DNA from: Sphingomonas gei
Lineage (GTDB): Bacteria > Pseudomonadota > Alphaproteobacteria > Sphingomonadales > Sphingomonadaceae
Direction of reading: 5' to 3'
Assembly: GCF_004792685.1 (NCBI RefSeq)
Contig: NZ_SRXT01000002.1
Location: 434,001 to 498,000, forward strand
Length of the DNA stretch: 64,000 bases
Shown here: positions 34,878 through 45,877 of the stretch, piece after piece
Layout of the letters: each line of letters opens with the position of its first letter
Position numbering within the stretch: position 1 is the stretch's first letter
Notes under the pieces: generated by a model
What the model was told of the DNA's origin: nothing
The model's database searches: none
The model's input: only the letters and a program-made list of their open reading frames with translations
Made by a program: the position numbers and the translations under genes

Positions 34878-36128
34878 ATGGACATGGCTCGCGGCATCAA
34901 TGAGCCGCTCGACCCGGCCGCCAAGGTCTCGAACGACGATGCGGTCGAGCGCCCGCTCGACATCGGCGCGGATGAGCGCCGCATGCACGTGCGCGCCTAT
35001 AATCACTGGGTTTCGCTGCTTCACGGGCGCGCCTACCCGCCGATCGAGGACCTCGATCCGGGCAACATCGCCGATTTCGGCCCGCACAGCGTGCTGCTCG
35101 ACTTTACCCGCGGCGTCGAGGATCCGGCGATCCGCTACCTCGGCGGAATGCTGCGCGAGGAATGCGGCTTCACCCCGGCGATCCAGCGAATCGGCGAAGT
35201 GCCGAGCCGCTCCTTGCTGTCGCGGCTGACCGACCATTATCTCCAGATCATCGCGAATCGCGCGCCGATCGGCTTCGAGGCCGAGTTCGTCGGGCAGCGC
35301 GGGCACAATACGCTCTATCGCGGCATCCTCATGCCCTTCTCGTCCGATGGTCAGGCGATCGACTTCATCTACGGCGTGATCAACTGGAAGGAACTGGTCG
35401 ACGCCGAGACACAGGCGCGGCTCAACGCCGAGATCGAGGAATCGCGTCGTGCCGCACCGGCTAATCCGGTCGCGGCCGCGGTGTGGGCCGACGGTCCCAG
35501 CGCCGGCTTTGAGGCGCCGGCACCGGTCGAGCCGCCGCTTCACGCGTCGAGCCTGGCGGACCAATTGCTGCTCGCGCGCGAATCGGCGGCGGCGGCCCGC
35601 GCTTCGGACACGCGCGGCCGCTCGGCGCTGTATCGCGCGCTCAGCCGATCCTATGATTTCGCCCGTGCCGCCGAGGAGTCTCCCGAGGATTATGCGGCGC
35701 TGCTGCGCGATTCGGGTCTTACCGTCCAGGCGCGCGCGCCGATGACTCCGGCCGTGAAGCTTGTCTTCGGCGCCGATTACGACAAGACCCGGCTGACCGA
35801 ATTCGCCGCGGTGCTCAGCTATGCGCGGCGCCAGGACGTACCGCAGGGCGGGCTCGACGCGTTCCTCGAAGTCGTCGATGGCGGGATCAAGGGCGTGGTC
35901 AAGGCCGAGCGCGCGCATCGCCGCCCGGCGCCGAAGCGCGACATCTTCGCGCAGGCCGCGCAGGAACTGCGCAGCCGGCCGCCGCTCGGCCATGTCGATA
36001 TTTCGGCAGGGCATGACGAATTCGTCGTGTTGCTCGCGCGGGCGGGCAAGCAGGGCCTCGATATCGTCGCGAGCTTTGAGGATGACGCCTCGCTGACCGA
36101 GCGCATGATTCGCAAGGCGGCCGCCTGA
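34878..36128 (+). CDS. PAS_5-type domain protein
   Basis: 416 residues from ATG 34878 (GGAG upstream). Residues ~35-170 resemble the PAS_5 family common in alphaproteobacteria: DPGNIADFGPHSVLLDF, GEVPSRSLLSRLTDHY and FIYGVINWKE. The rest is an Ala-rich helical region and a second alpha/beta part (HDEFVVLLARA). It has no output kinase or HTH domain, so it may signal through a partner. It is transcribed toward the NAD-GDH gene, 79 nt downstream, and may share control with it. Confidence 0.75.
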   Translation: MDMARGINEPLDPAAKVSNDDAVERPLDIGADERRMHVRAYNHWVSLLHGRAYPPIEDLDPGNIADFGPHSVLLDFTRGVEDPAIRYLGGMLREECGFTPAIQRIGEVPSRSLLSRLTDHYLQIIANRAPIGFEAEFVGQRGHNTLYRGILMPFSSDGQAIDFIYGVINWKELVDAETQARLNAEIEESRRAAPANPVAAAVWADGPSAGFEAPAPVEPPLHASSLADQLLLARESAAAARASDTRGRSALYRALSRSYDFARAAEESPEDYAALLRDSGLTVQARAPMTPAVKLVFGADYDKTRLTEFAAVLSYARRQDVPQGGLDAFLEVVDGGIKGVVKAERAHRRPAPKRDIFAQAAQELRSRPPLGHVDISAGHDEFVVLLARAGKQGLDIVASFEDDASLTERMIRKAAA

Positions 36129-36207
36129 GCGCATAACTAGTCGCAACGGTTACTTTGTTGCGCGCCGAGCCTTGAGGTCGCGCGCCGGGCGGAGCATAGC
36201 GGCGCGC

Positions 36208-39200
36208 ATGACAAGCATGATGACGTCGCTCACGCGGGCGTTCGAGGCGCGGCTGCTCGAAGGAGCGCTGCCGGGAGAGCTCGAAGATTTCAACGGGAGC
36301 GAGCGCGCCGAAGCCGCCGCCTTCGTCGCCGAGGCCGCGGCGGTGCGGCCGCCGGGCACGCCCCAGATCCGGCTCGAAACCTATCTCGACGAAGAGCGCC
36401 GCAGCATGCGGCTCGCGGTCGTCAACGACGACATGCCGTTTCTCGTCGATTCGATCTCGAGCGCGATCGCGGCACACGACATCGCGATCTTCCGAATCAT
36501 TCACCCGGTGATCGCCGTCGAGCGCGACGGCGAGGGCAAGCTCGTCTCGATCGGTCCCGACGCTTCGGCGTCGCGGCGCGAATCGATGATCTATATCGAA
36601 ATGGAACGGCGCGACGCGCGCACGCGCCGCGGGCTGGTCGCCGAGATCGAGCGGACGCTTGAGCAGGTACGCAGCGCCGTCGAGGACTGGCATGCGCTGC
36701 AGGCGGCGATCGTCGCCGATGCCGATGCTTTGGGCTCGGCGGAGGGCGCTGCGCTGATCCGCTGGTTCAACCAAGGCGCGATGACGTTGCTCGCGCACGA
36801 GAAGTGGCGCACCGACGGCAGCGTTTCGGACCAGCTCGGGCTCGCGCGCTATACGCTCGAGACGCCGATCCTCGCCGAGGCATCGCGCCAAGCCGCAGTG
36901 GAGCATTTCCGCGAGGGTGGCGAAGCGCCGTTGCTGCTCAAGTCCAACTCGATTTCGACCGTGCACCGCCGCGTGCCGCTCGACATCGTCGCGGTGCCGA
37001 TCCTGACCGGGGCAGAGGTCACCGGACTGTCGATCCATGCCGGGCTGTGGACCAGCGCGGCCCTGTTCGCCGATCCGCAGGAAGTGCCGGTGCTGCGCGC
37101 GCGGCTCCAGGGGCTCGAGAAGAAATTCGGCTTCGACCCCAAGGGGCATACCGGCAAGGCGATGGCGCACGCGCTGACTGCGCTGCCACACGATCTGACC
37201 ACGGCGTTCGATGCGGAGTCGCTCGAAAATCTGGTGCTCACCTCGATGTCGGTCGCCGATCGACCGCGTTCGAAGCTGGTGCTGGTGCGCAGCCTGCTCG
37301 GGCGGCATCTGTTCGCCTTCGTCTGGCTGCCGCGCGACGAAGTGTCGACCGGGCGCCGCGAGGCGATCGGCGAGATGCTGAGCGAAGCCGCCAACGCCAA
37401 GCTGATCAATTGGTCGATCGCGCTGGAGGACGGCGTCGTCGCCTTGCTCCGCTATACGCTCGATCTGCGCGGCGGCGGGGTGATGCCCGACGCCGACGAA
37501 CTCGATGCTCGGCTCGAGCGGATGCTGCGCGGTTGGGTGCCCGCGGTCGAGGCGGCGCTCGCCGATCAGGTCGGCGCGGCCTCGACTCGGCTGGCGCTGC
37601 GCTTCGCCAATGCCTTTCCCGCGGTTTACCGTGCGACCAGCACACCCGAGGAAGCGGCGCGCGACATCCTGCGCATCGCGACGCTCGAAGCCGCCGGTGA
37701 CCGTTCGGTGCGGATCGTCCCCGATCCCGAGACCAAGGGCCAGTATCGGATCAAGCTCTATGCCCAGGGCGGCGCGCTGGCCCTGTCGGATGCGGTCCCG
37801 GCATTCGAGAATTTCGGCTTCCGCGTCATCGAGGAAGTACCGACCGCGCTGGCCAACCAAATCTTCCTCCACGATTTCGAAGTCGCGCTGACGGGCGGCT
37901 CGCGGACGCTCGATTCCGAGCCGCAACTGGTCGAGGACGCGATTGCCGCGGTGCTCGAAGGGCGGGCCGAGAATGACTTGTTCAACCGGCTGATCGTCGA
38001 AGTGGGCATGCGCCCGACATCGGTGGTGCTGTTCCGCGCCTGGTTCCGCTATCTGCGCCAGACCGGGCTTAGCTATGGTATGGCGACGGTGGTCGACGCG
38101 TTGCGCCGCGCCCCCGCGGTCGCCGCGGCGCTGATCGAGCGGTTCGCGGCTGCGCACGATCCTGAGCGCGCCGGCAAGGACGACAATGCCGCCAAGGCGG
38201 CGACCAAGGCGATCGACGCCGGGCTCGATCAGGTCTCCGCGATCGACGATGATCGCATCCTGCGTACGCTGCGCGGGGTCGTGCTCGCGACGCTGCGGAC
38301 CAACGCCTTCGCGCCTGCCGCTGCCGAAGCGCTCGCGTTCAAGATGGATTCGGCCAAGGTGCCGGGGCTGCCGGCGCCGCTGCCGTGGCGCGAGATCTGG
38401 GTCTATAGCCCGCGAGTCGAGGGCATCCATCTGCGCGCCGGCCCGATCGCGCGCGGCGGGCTGCGCTGGTCCGATCGGCGCGACGATTTCCGCACCGAGA
38501 TCCTCGGTCTGATGAAGGCGCAGCGCGTCAAGAACGCAGTGATCGTGCCGACCGGCGCCAAGGGCGGCTTCTATCCCAAGCTGCTGCCATCGCCCGCGCA
38601 GAACCGCGACGCTTGGTTTGCCGAGGGTACCGAGAGCTATCGTATCTTCATCCGGGCATTGCTGTCGGTCACCGACAACATCGCCGCCGGCAAGGTCGTG
38701 CACCCTGAGGGCGTGTCGATCCTCGACGGCGAAGACCCCTATTTCGTCGTCGCCGCCGACAAGGGCACCGCGACTTTCTCCGACGTCGCCAACGCGCTCG
38801 CGATCGAACGCAATTTTTGGCTGGGCGATGCCTTCGCCTCCGGCGGGTCGCACGGCTATGACCACAAGGCGATGGGAATCACTGCCAAGGGCGCGTGGAT
38901 CTCGGTGCGCCGGCATTTCCTCGAAATGGGCGTCGACGTGCAGTCCGAGCCGATCCGCGTCGCCGGTTGCGGCGACATGTCGGGGGACGTGTTCGGCAAC
39001 GGCATGCTGCTGTCGAAAGCGCTGAAAGTCGTCGCCGCATTCGATCATCGCCACATCTTCCTCGATCCCGATCCCGATCCGGCGAAGAGCTGGGACGAAA
39101 GGGCGCGGATGTTCGCGCTGCCGCGGTCGAGCTGGGCCGACTATAATCCCGGATTGATTTCGCAGGGCGGCGGCGTCTTCGCGCGCACCGAGAAATCGAT

Positions 39201-40833
39201 CCCGCTGAGCCCCGAAGTCCACGCGATGCTAGGGCTGGACGTGGCGGAAATCGATCCGACCAGCCTGATCTCGGCGATCCTCAAGGCGCGGGTCGATTTG
39301 TTGTGGTTCGGCGGCATCGGCACTTATGTGAAGGCGGCGGCGGAAAGCCATATCGACGTCGGCGATCCGGCCAATGACCGCCTGCGCGTCAATGCCGAGC
39401 AGCTCCGCGCCAGGGCGATCGGGGAGGGCGCCAATCTCGGCGTCACCCAGGCGGCACGCATCGCCTTTGCCGGAATCGGCGGACGGATCAATACCGACTT
39501 CATCGACAATTCGGCGGGCGTCGATTGCTCGGACAATGAGGTCAACATCAAGATCGCGCTCAACCGCGAAGTGATCGAGGGGCGGCTCGATTTCGAGGAC
39601 CGCAACACCCTGCTCGCCGAGATGACCGACGACGTCGCGCATCTCGTGCTGGAAGACAATCGGCTGCAGACGCTCGCGCTCTCCTTCATGGAGAATGACG
39701 GCGCAGTGTCGCTGGCCAGCTATGTCCGGGTGATCGAGATCCTCGAAGCCGCCGGGCGGCTCGACCGCGCGGTCGAGGGGCTTGCCTCCAACGAGGAACT
39801 CCTGCGTCGCGCGCAGGACGGCAAAGGGCTGACTCGGCCCGAATTGGCAGTGCTGCTCGCCTCGACCAAGCTGGCGCTGCAGGAGGCGATCGAGCTGGGG
39901 CAGCTCGGCGCCGATCCCGAGCTCGAGGGCGAATTGCGCGCTGCGTTCCCGCAGGCGATGCAGGCCCGCTTCGCGACCGCGATCGAAGAGCATCGTCTGC
40001 GCAACGAGATCGTCGCGACTAAGCTCGCCAATCGGCTCGTCAACCGGCTCGGCGTGCTCCATCCGTTCGAGCTCGCCGAAGAGGAAGGTGCGGCGATGCG
40101 CGACATTGCCGCGATGTTCGTCGTCGCCGAGCGGCTGTTCTGCCTGCCGGACACCTGGGCCGCCGTGGAGTCCGCGCAGATCAGCGAAGGCGCACGGCTC
40201 GCTTTGCTCGACGAGATGGCAGTGGCGGTGCGCGGGCAGGTCGCCGACTTGCTCCGCGTCTGCCGGCCCGGTGCCAATCCTTCCGAAGTGATCGGACGCC
40301 TGCAGCCCGGCATCGACGCGCTCGACCGCGAGACCAAGGCGCTGCTGCTAGACGAAGTGAAGAGCCATAGCGGCCGAATCGCGGCCAAGCTCGAAGCTGC
40401 GGGCGCGCCCACCGAGCTCGTCCAGAAGGTTGTTCGGCTGTTCGAGATGGACGGCGCAGTGGGGCTGGCAGAACTCAGCACGCGCAAGGGGATCGACGAG
40501 ACCGTGCTTACGCGTGCCTTCACGCATCTCGGCCAAGTGCTCGGGCTAGACTGGGCGCAGTCGACTGCAGCGCGGATCACCACCGGCGATCCCTGGGAGC
40601 GATTGCTCATCGCCGGCCTCGCGCGCGACTTCCAGCAGCTCCGGCTCGAATTCCTCAGTCGGTCGGAAGGCGATCCGCAGGCTGCAGTCGAGACGTGGCT
40701 CGCAGCGAATCGCGAGCGGGTCGAGCAGTTCGCGAACCTGGTGCGCAGGGCGCGGCAAGTTGCTGTGCCCAACGCGGCGATGCTCGCGCAGATCGCCGGG
40801 CAGGCGCGGGTGCTGCTAGGCAGGGTGACTTAG
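36208..40833 (+). CDS. gdhB: NAD-specific glutamate dehydrogenase, large type
   Basis: Start chosen at ATG 36208; the reading frame extends upstream without a better signal. About 1,541 residues, the usual size of the ~180-kDa bacterial NAD-GDH. An N-terminal ACT-like regulatory region (VVNDDMPFLVDSISSAIAAH) precedes the catalytic core: GPIARGGLRWSDRRDDFRTE, AVIVPTGAKGGFYPK (catalytic Lys ~790), GGIGTYVKA and GEGANLGVTQAAR. It oxidatively deaminates glutamate to 2-oxoglutarate and feeds the TCA genes in this window. Gene symbol by common use for this family (also called gdh2/gudB). Confidence 0.93.
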   Translation: MTSMMTSLTRAFEARLLEGALPGELEDFNGSERAEAAAFVAEAAAVRPPGTPQIRLETYLDEERRSMRLAVVNDDMPFLVDSISSAIAAHDIAIFRIIHPVIAVERDGEGKLVSIGPDASASRRESMIYIEMERRDARTRRGLVAEIERTLEQVRSAVEDWHALQAAIVADADALGSAEGAALIRWFNQGAMTLLAHEKWRTDGSVSDQLGLARYTLETPILAEASRQAAVEHFREGGEAPLLLKSNSISTVHRRVPLDIVAVPILTGAEVTGLSIHAGLWTSAALFADPQEVPVLRARLQGLEKKFGFDPKGHTGKAMAHALTALPHDLTTAFDAESLENLVLTSMSVADRPRSKLVLVRSLLGRHLFAFVWLPRDEVSTGRREAIGEMLSEAANAKLINWSIALEDGVVALLRYTLDLRGGGVMPDADELDARLERMLRGWVPAVEAALADQVGAASTRLALRFANAFPAVYRATSTPEEAARDILRIATLEAAGDRSVRIVPDPETKGQYRIKLYAQGGALALSDAVPAFENFGFRVIEEVPTALANQIFLHDFEVALTGGSRTLDSEPQLVEDAIAAVLEGRAENDLFNRLIVEVGMRPTSVVLFRAWFRYLRQTGLSYGMATVVDALRRAPAVAAALIERFAAAHDPERAGKDDNAAKAATKAIDAGLDQVSAIDDDRILRTLRGVVLATLRTNAFAPAAAEALAFKMDSAKVPGLPAPLPWREIWVYSPRVEGIHLRAGPIARGGLRWSDRRDDFRTEILGLMKAQRVKNAVIVPTGAKGGFYPKLLPSPAQNRDAWFAEGTESYRIFIRALLSVTDNIAAGKVVHPEGVSILDGEDPYFVVAADKGTATFSDVANALAIERNFWLGDAFASGGSHGYDHKAMGITAKGAWISVRRHFLEMGVDVQSEPIRVAGCGDMSGDVFGNGMLLSKALKVVAAFDHRHIFLDPDPDPAKSWDERARMFALPRSSWADYNPGLISQGGGVFARTEKSIPLSPEVHAMLGLDVAEIDPTSLISAILKARVDLLWFGGIGTYVKAAAESHIDVGDPANDRLRVNAEQLRARAIGEGANLGVTQAARIAFAGIGGRINTDFIDNSAGVDCSDNEVNIKIALNREVIEGRLDFEDRNTLLAEMTDDVAHLVLEDNRLQTLALSFMENDGAVSLASYVRVIEILEAAGRLDRAVEGLASNEELLRRAQDGKGLTRPELAVLLASTKLALQEAIELGQLGADPELEGELRAAFPQAMQARFATAIEEHRLRNEIVATKLANRLVNRLGVLHPFELAEEEGAAMRDIAAMFVVAERLFCLPDTWAAVESAQISEGARLALLDEMAVAVRGQVADLLRVCRPGANPSEVIGRLQPGIDALDRETKALLLDEVKSHSGRIAAKLEAAGAPTELVQKVVRLFEMDGAVGLAELSTRKGIDETVLTRAFTHLGQVLGLDWAQSTAARITTGDPWERLLIAGLARDFQQLRLEFLSRSEGDPQAAVETWLAANRERVEQFANLVRRARQVAVPNAAMLAQIAGQARVLLGRVT

Positions 40834-40928
40834 GGCGTATCGGCATTCAGCGCTTTATTTCCCCGCCCTGCAAGGGGGGAGAGTGCGCAGACTTAGGTTT
40901 TTGCACAGCAGAGCCTTAGTCGAAGCTG

Positions 40929-40949
40929 GGTGAGGGGGTGCCCCTCACC
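40929..40949. terminator. Hairpin in the gdhB/TRIC intergenic region
   Basis: GGTGAGGGG-GTG-CCCCTCACC makes a perfect 9-bp stem with a 3-nt loop between two converging genes. There is no T-run after it, so a structural or repeat-element role is equally possible. Confidence 0.35.
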
Positions 40950-41044
40950 AAGCTACGCTAGCCCGGGCGCGGGCCGGGGTGCCAAGCTTCGCTATCCTTT
41001 CCCCTAGCAAGGAGAGGGGTTTCTAAGCTGCATGTCGATACAGC

Positions 41045-41677
41045 CTAGCGCCCGCCGCGATACGCCGGCAGGTGCAGCTTCCACACGATCGCCGCGGCCC
41101 TGAGCGCGAAACCGGCGGCGGCGGCGATCAGGCCGGCGGCGAGTGGCGTCAGGCCGGCGAGGCTGAGCCCGACATAGACCGCGGAGGCGAGCGCGGCGGC
41201 AGTGACGTACAGCTCTGGGCGCATCAGGATCGACGGCTCGCCGACCAATACGTCGCGGATGATCCCACCGAGACAGGCCGTCAGTACCCCCATCAGTGCG
41301 GCGGGGACGGGCGGAATGCCATAGCCGAGCGCCTTGGCGGCACCGAACGCGGCGTAGGCGGCGAGGCCCAGCGCATCGAGCCAGTCGAAGGTATGGTCGC
41401 TCCACCAGCGTTGGGGCGTGAGCCAGACTGCCGTCGCCACCGCCAGGATCAATGTCGCGAAGGTCGCGTCATGCACCCAGAATACCGGCGCGCCGATCAG
41501 CAGGTCGCGCACCGTGCCGCCGCCGACGCCGGTGATCAGCGCGAAGAACGCCACGGTGACAAAGGTCTGCGCGCGGCGCGTCGCGGAAAGCGCGCCGGTC
41601 GCGGCGAACACCGCGATGCCGAACAGGTCGAGCACGGGAAGGATCGGGCCGATCTGGGCGGCGACCTGGGATTGCAT
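41045..41677 (-). CDS. TRIC-type (UPF0126/YicG-like) membrane channel protein
   Basis: Start chosen at the ATG ending at 41677 (MQSQVAAQIGPILPVLDLFG), with GGAG upstream; the longer frame adds a soluble tail without a ribosome site. About 210 residues with seven hydrophobic helices in two repeats, each with a Gly-rich motif (GVGGGTVRDLL and LGGIIRDVL). These are the hallmark of bacterial trimeric intracellular cation channel homologues. The physiological ion and role in bacteria are not settled. Confidence 0.9.
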   Translation of the reverse strand: MQSQVAAQIGPILPVLDLFGIAVFAATGALSATRRAQTFVTVAFFALITGVGGGTVRDLLIGAPVFWVHDATFATLILAVATAVWLTPQRWWSDHTFDWLDALGLAAYAAFGAAKALGYGIPPVPAALMGVLTACLGGIIRDVLVGEPSILMRPELYVTAAALASAVYVGLSLAGLTPLAAGLIAAAAGFALRAAAIVWKLHLPAYRGGR

Positions 41678-41755
41678 GACGGCCTTGTCTCCTGTCGGCG
41701 CGAACAGGTCAAACGCGGGGTAGCGGTGTGCGATGCGCTGCGGCATTAGGCGAGC

Positions 41756-42421
41756 ATGGAACGGACTGAATCGCCGTTGATCGCCGTCGCCGTGTGCCTC
41801 GCGGCACTGGCCGGCTTTGTCGACGCACTCGCTTTCACCAGCCTTGGCGGCTTCTTCGCGTCGTTCATGAGCGGCAATTCGACTCGGCTCGCTGTCGGGC
41901 TAGGTCAGGGCATCGGTGATGTCGCGGCGACGGCGGGAGGGCTGATCCTCAGCTTCGTCGGTGGCGTGATCGTATCGAGCGTGCTCGTCCGTGCAGCGGG
42001 GCATCGCCACAAGGTTGCCGTGATGACGGTGGTGACCGGGTTGCTGACCCTCGCGGCGATCGTCGCCACGCTGATGCCGGGGCCGCTGGTGCTGGTGCTG
42101 CTTGCCGCCGCGATGGGCACCGAGAATGGGGTTTTCCACCGCGACGGCGAAGTGACGATCGGGTTGACCTACATGACCGGATCGCTGGTGCGGATCGGGC
42201 AGAAGCTCGGTGGCGCGCTGATGGGCGACCGCGATCGATGGGGCTGGGTACCATATCTGGCGCTTTGGCTAGGCTTCCTCGCCGGCGCGGTATCGGGCGC
42301 GGCGAGCCAGCTGCGGTGGGGATGGGACGCATTGTGGCTGGCGGCGCTGATCGCCGCGGCGCTGACCGTGGCAATTGCGCGGCTGACCGGTGTCAAAGCG
42401 CCCGTCCAACCGGCTGACTAA
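41756..42421 (+). CDS. DUF1275 (YoaK-like) membrane protein
   Basis: 221 residues, six hydrophobic helices, with the family-typical start AGFVDALAFTSLGGFFASFM followed by SGNSTRLA. It is divergent from the TRIC-type gene with 78 nt between starts, which must hold both promoters. Function unknown; members are thought to be transporters. Confidence 0.88.
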   Translation: MERTESPLIAVAVCLAALAGFVDALAFTSLGGFFASFMSGNSTRLAVGLGQGIGDVAATAGGLILSFVGGVIVSSVLVRAAGHRHKVAVMTVVTGLLTLAAIVATLMPGPLVLVLLAAAMGTENGVFHRDGEVTIGLTYMTGSLVRIGQKLGGALMGDRDRWGWVPYLALWLGFLAGAVSGAASQLRWGWDALWLAALIAAALTVAIARLTGVKAPVQPAD

Positions 42422-42423
42422 CC

Positions 42424-42527
42424 TGTTCCCCGGCGAAGGCCCGGGCCCAGTTGCAGCGTCCTCGCCGCAGCATATCAGCGCTAGCCACCGGACGCCGAGC
42501 CTGGGCCCCGGCTTTCGCCGGGAACAG
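42424..42527. repeat. Paired inverted repeat (REPIN-like), copy 1
   Basis: Arm TTCCCCGGCGAAGGC (from 42426) and its inverted partner GGGCCCCGGCTTTCGCCGGG (42503-42522) lie about 50 nt apart. The same arm sequence recurs near 44402, 45769 and 49774. The pair sits between converging genes. Confidence 0.75.
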
Positions 42528-42536
42528 GCTGGTGGC

Positions 42537-42991
42537 TTACCAGCCGAACCTGTCGAGCATCGCGCGCGCTTCCGCGGCAGGCATCCTTGCGATCAGCACG
42601 CGCATCGTCGCGCCGCCGACCAGCGTTCCGGCATGCCAATATGCCCAGTCGATCACCTGATTGTCGCGCACGCTGACTTGCAGGCCCCGCGTGAAACCCG
42701 CCGAGCGCGGCGCGTTGAGCAAGCGGGCGATCGTCACGTCGCCCTTGTGCGAAATCACTTCGGCCCAGATGAATTCGGCGGGTGCGCCGGGGAGCAGGTC
42801 ATATTTGATCATGTACCCGCCCTCGTCCGGGCCGGGCGCAGTAGCGTGGCCGAAAAAGACCGGGAGTCCGCCGCGCGCCTTGGCGATCGCCGCCGCCATT
42901 TCGGCATCGCCGGACGGGACCGCGATCGTCGCGTCCTGCAGCGCAGGCGCGAACGGCGCGGCGAGCCAGAGCAGCGCCGCGCCGAACTGCA

Positions 42992-42992
<1 letters not shown>
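42537..42992 (-). CDS. DUF2314 protein with signal peptide
   Basis: 151 residues. Its ATG overlaps the lpd stop by one base, so it is the last gene of the lpd unit. N-terminal signal MQFGAALLWLAAPFAPA. The DUF2314 pattern is clear: FIWAEVISHKGDVTIARLLN, then VRDNQVIDWAYW. The family is widespread and uncharacterised. Confidence 0.82.
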
Positions 42993-44386
<1,394 letters not shown>

Positions 44387-44401
44387 TTTCTTCTCTTCCT
44401 C

Positions 44402-44505
44402 GTTCCCCGGCGCAGGCCGGGGCCCAGTATCGAGACGGATTTGGTGAGCGTCTCGCGCCTTTACAAATTTCGAGGCAACTGGGCCCCGGCTTTCGCCTGC
44501 GAACA
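44402..44505. repeat. Paired inverted repeat (REPIN-like), copy 2
   Basis: Arms GTTCCCCGGCGCAGGCCGGG (44402) and ACTGGGCCCCGGCTTTCGCC (44479) face each other in the lpd-sucB gap, with about 50 nt between. It occupies most of the 134-nt intergenic space. Confidence 0.78.
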
Positions 44506-44520
44506 GTGCCTATATCGAGC

Positions 44521-45753
<1,233 letters not shown>

Positions 45754-45767
45754 CTTTTTTCCTTCTT

Positions 45768-45872
45768 GTTCCCCGACGAAGGCCGGGGCCCAGTTACGCA
45801 ACGTTCATTGGAGAGCGTTGCGCGTAGTTACATCTATCGTCGCGACTGGGCCCCGGCCTTCGCCGGGGAACA
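45768..45872. repeat. Paired inverted repeat (REPIN-like), copy 3
   Basis: Arms TTCCCCGACGAAGGCCGGGG (45769) and GGCCCCGGCCTTCGCCGGGG (45849) in the sucB-sucA gap. It is the best-matched pair of the set and could form a long hairpin in the transcript. Confidence 0.8.
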
Positions 45873-45877
45873 ATCCC

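Noticed and set aside
35899..39222. 1,107-residue - strand open frame opposite NAD-GDH
   Set aside because: Antisense shadow of a conserved enzyme; no start signal or domain.
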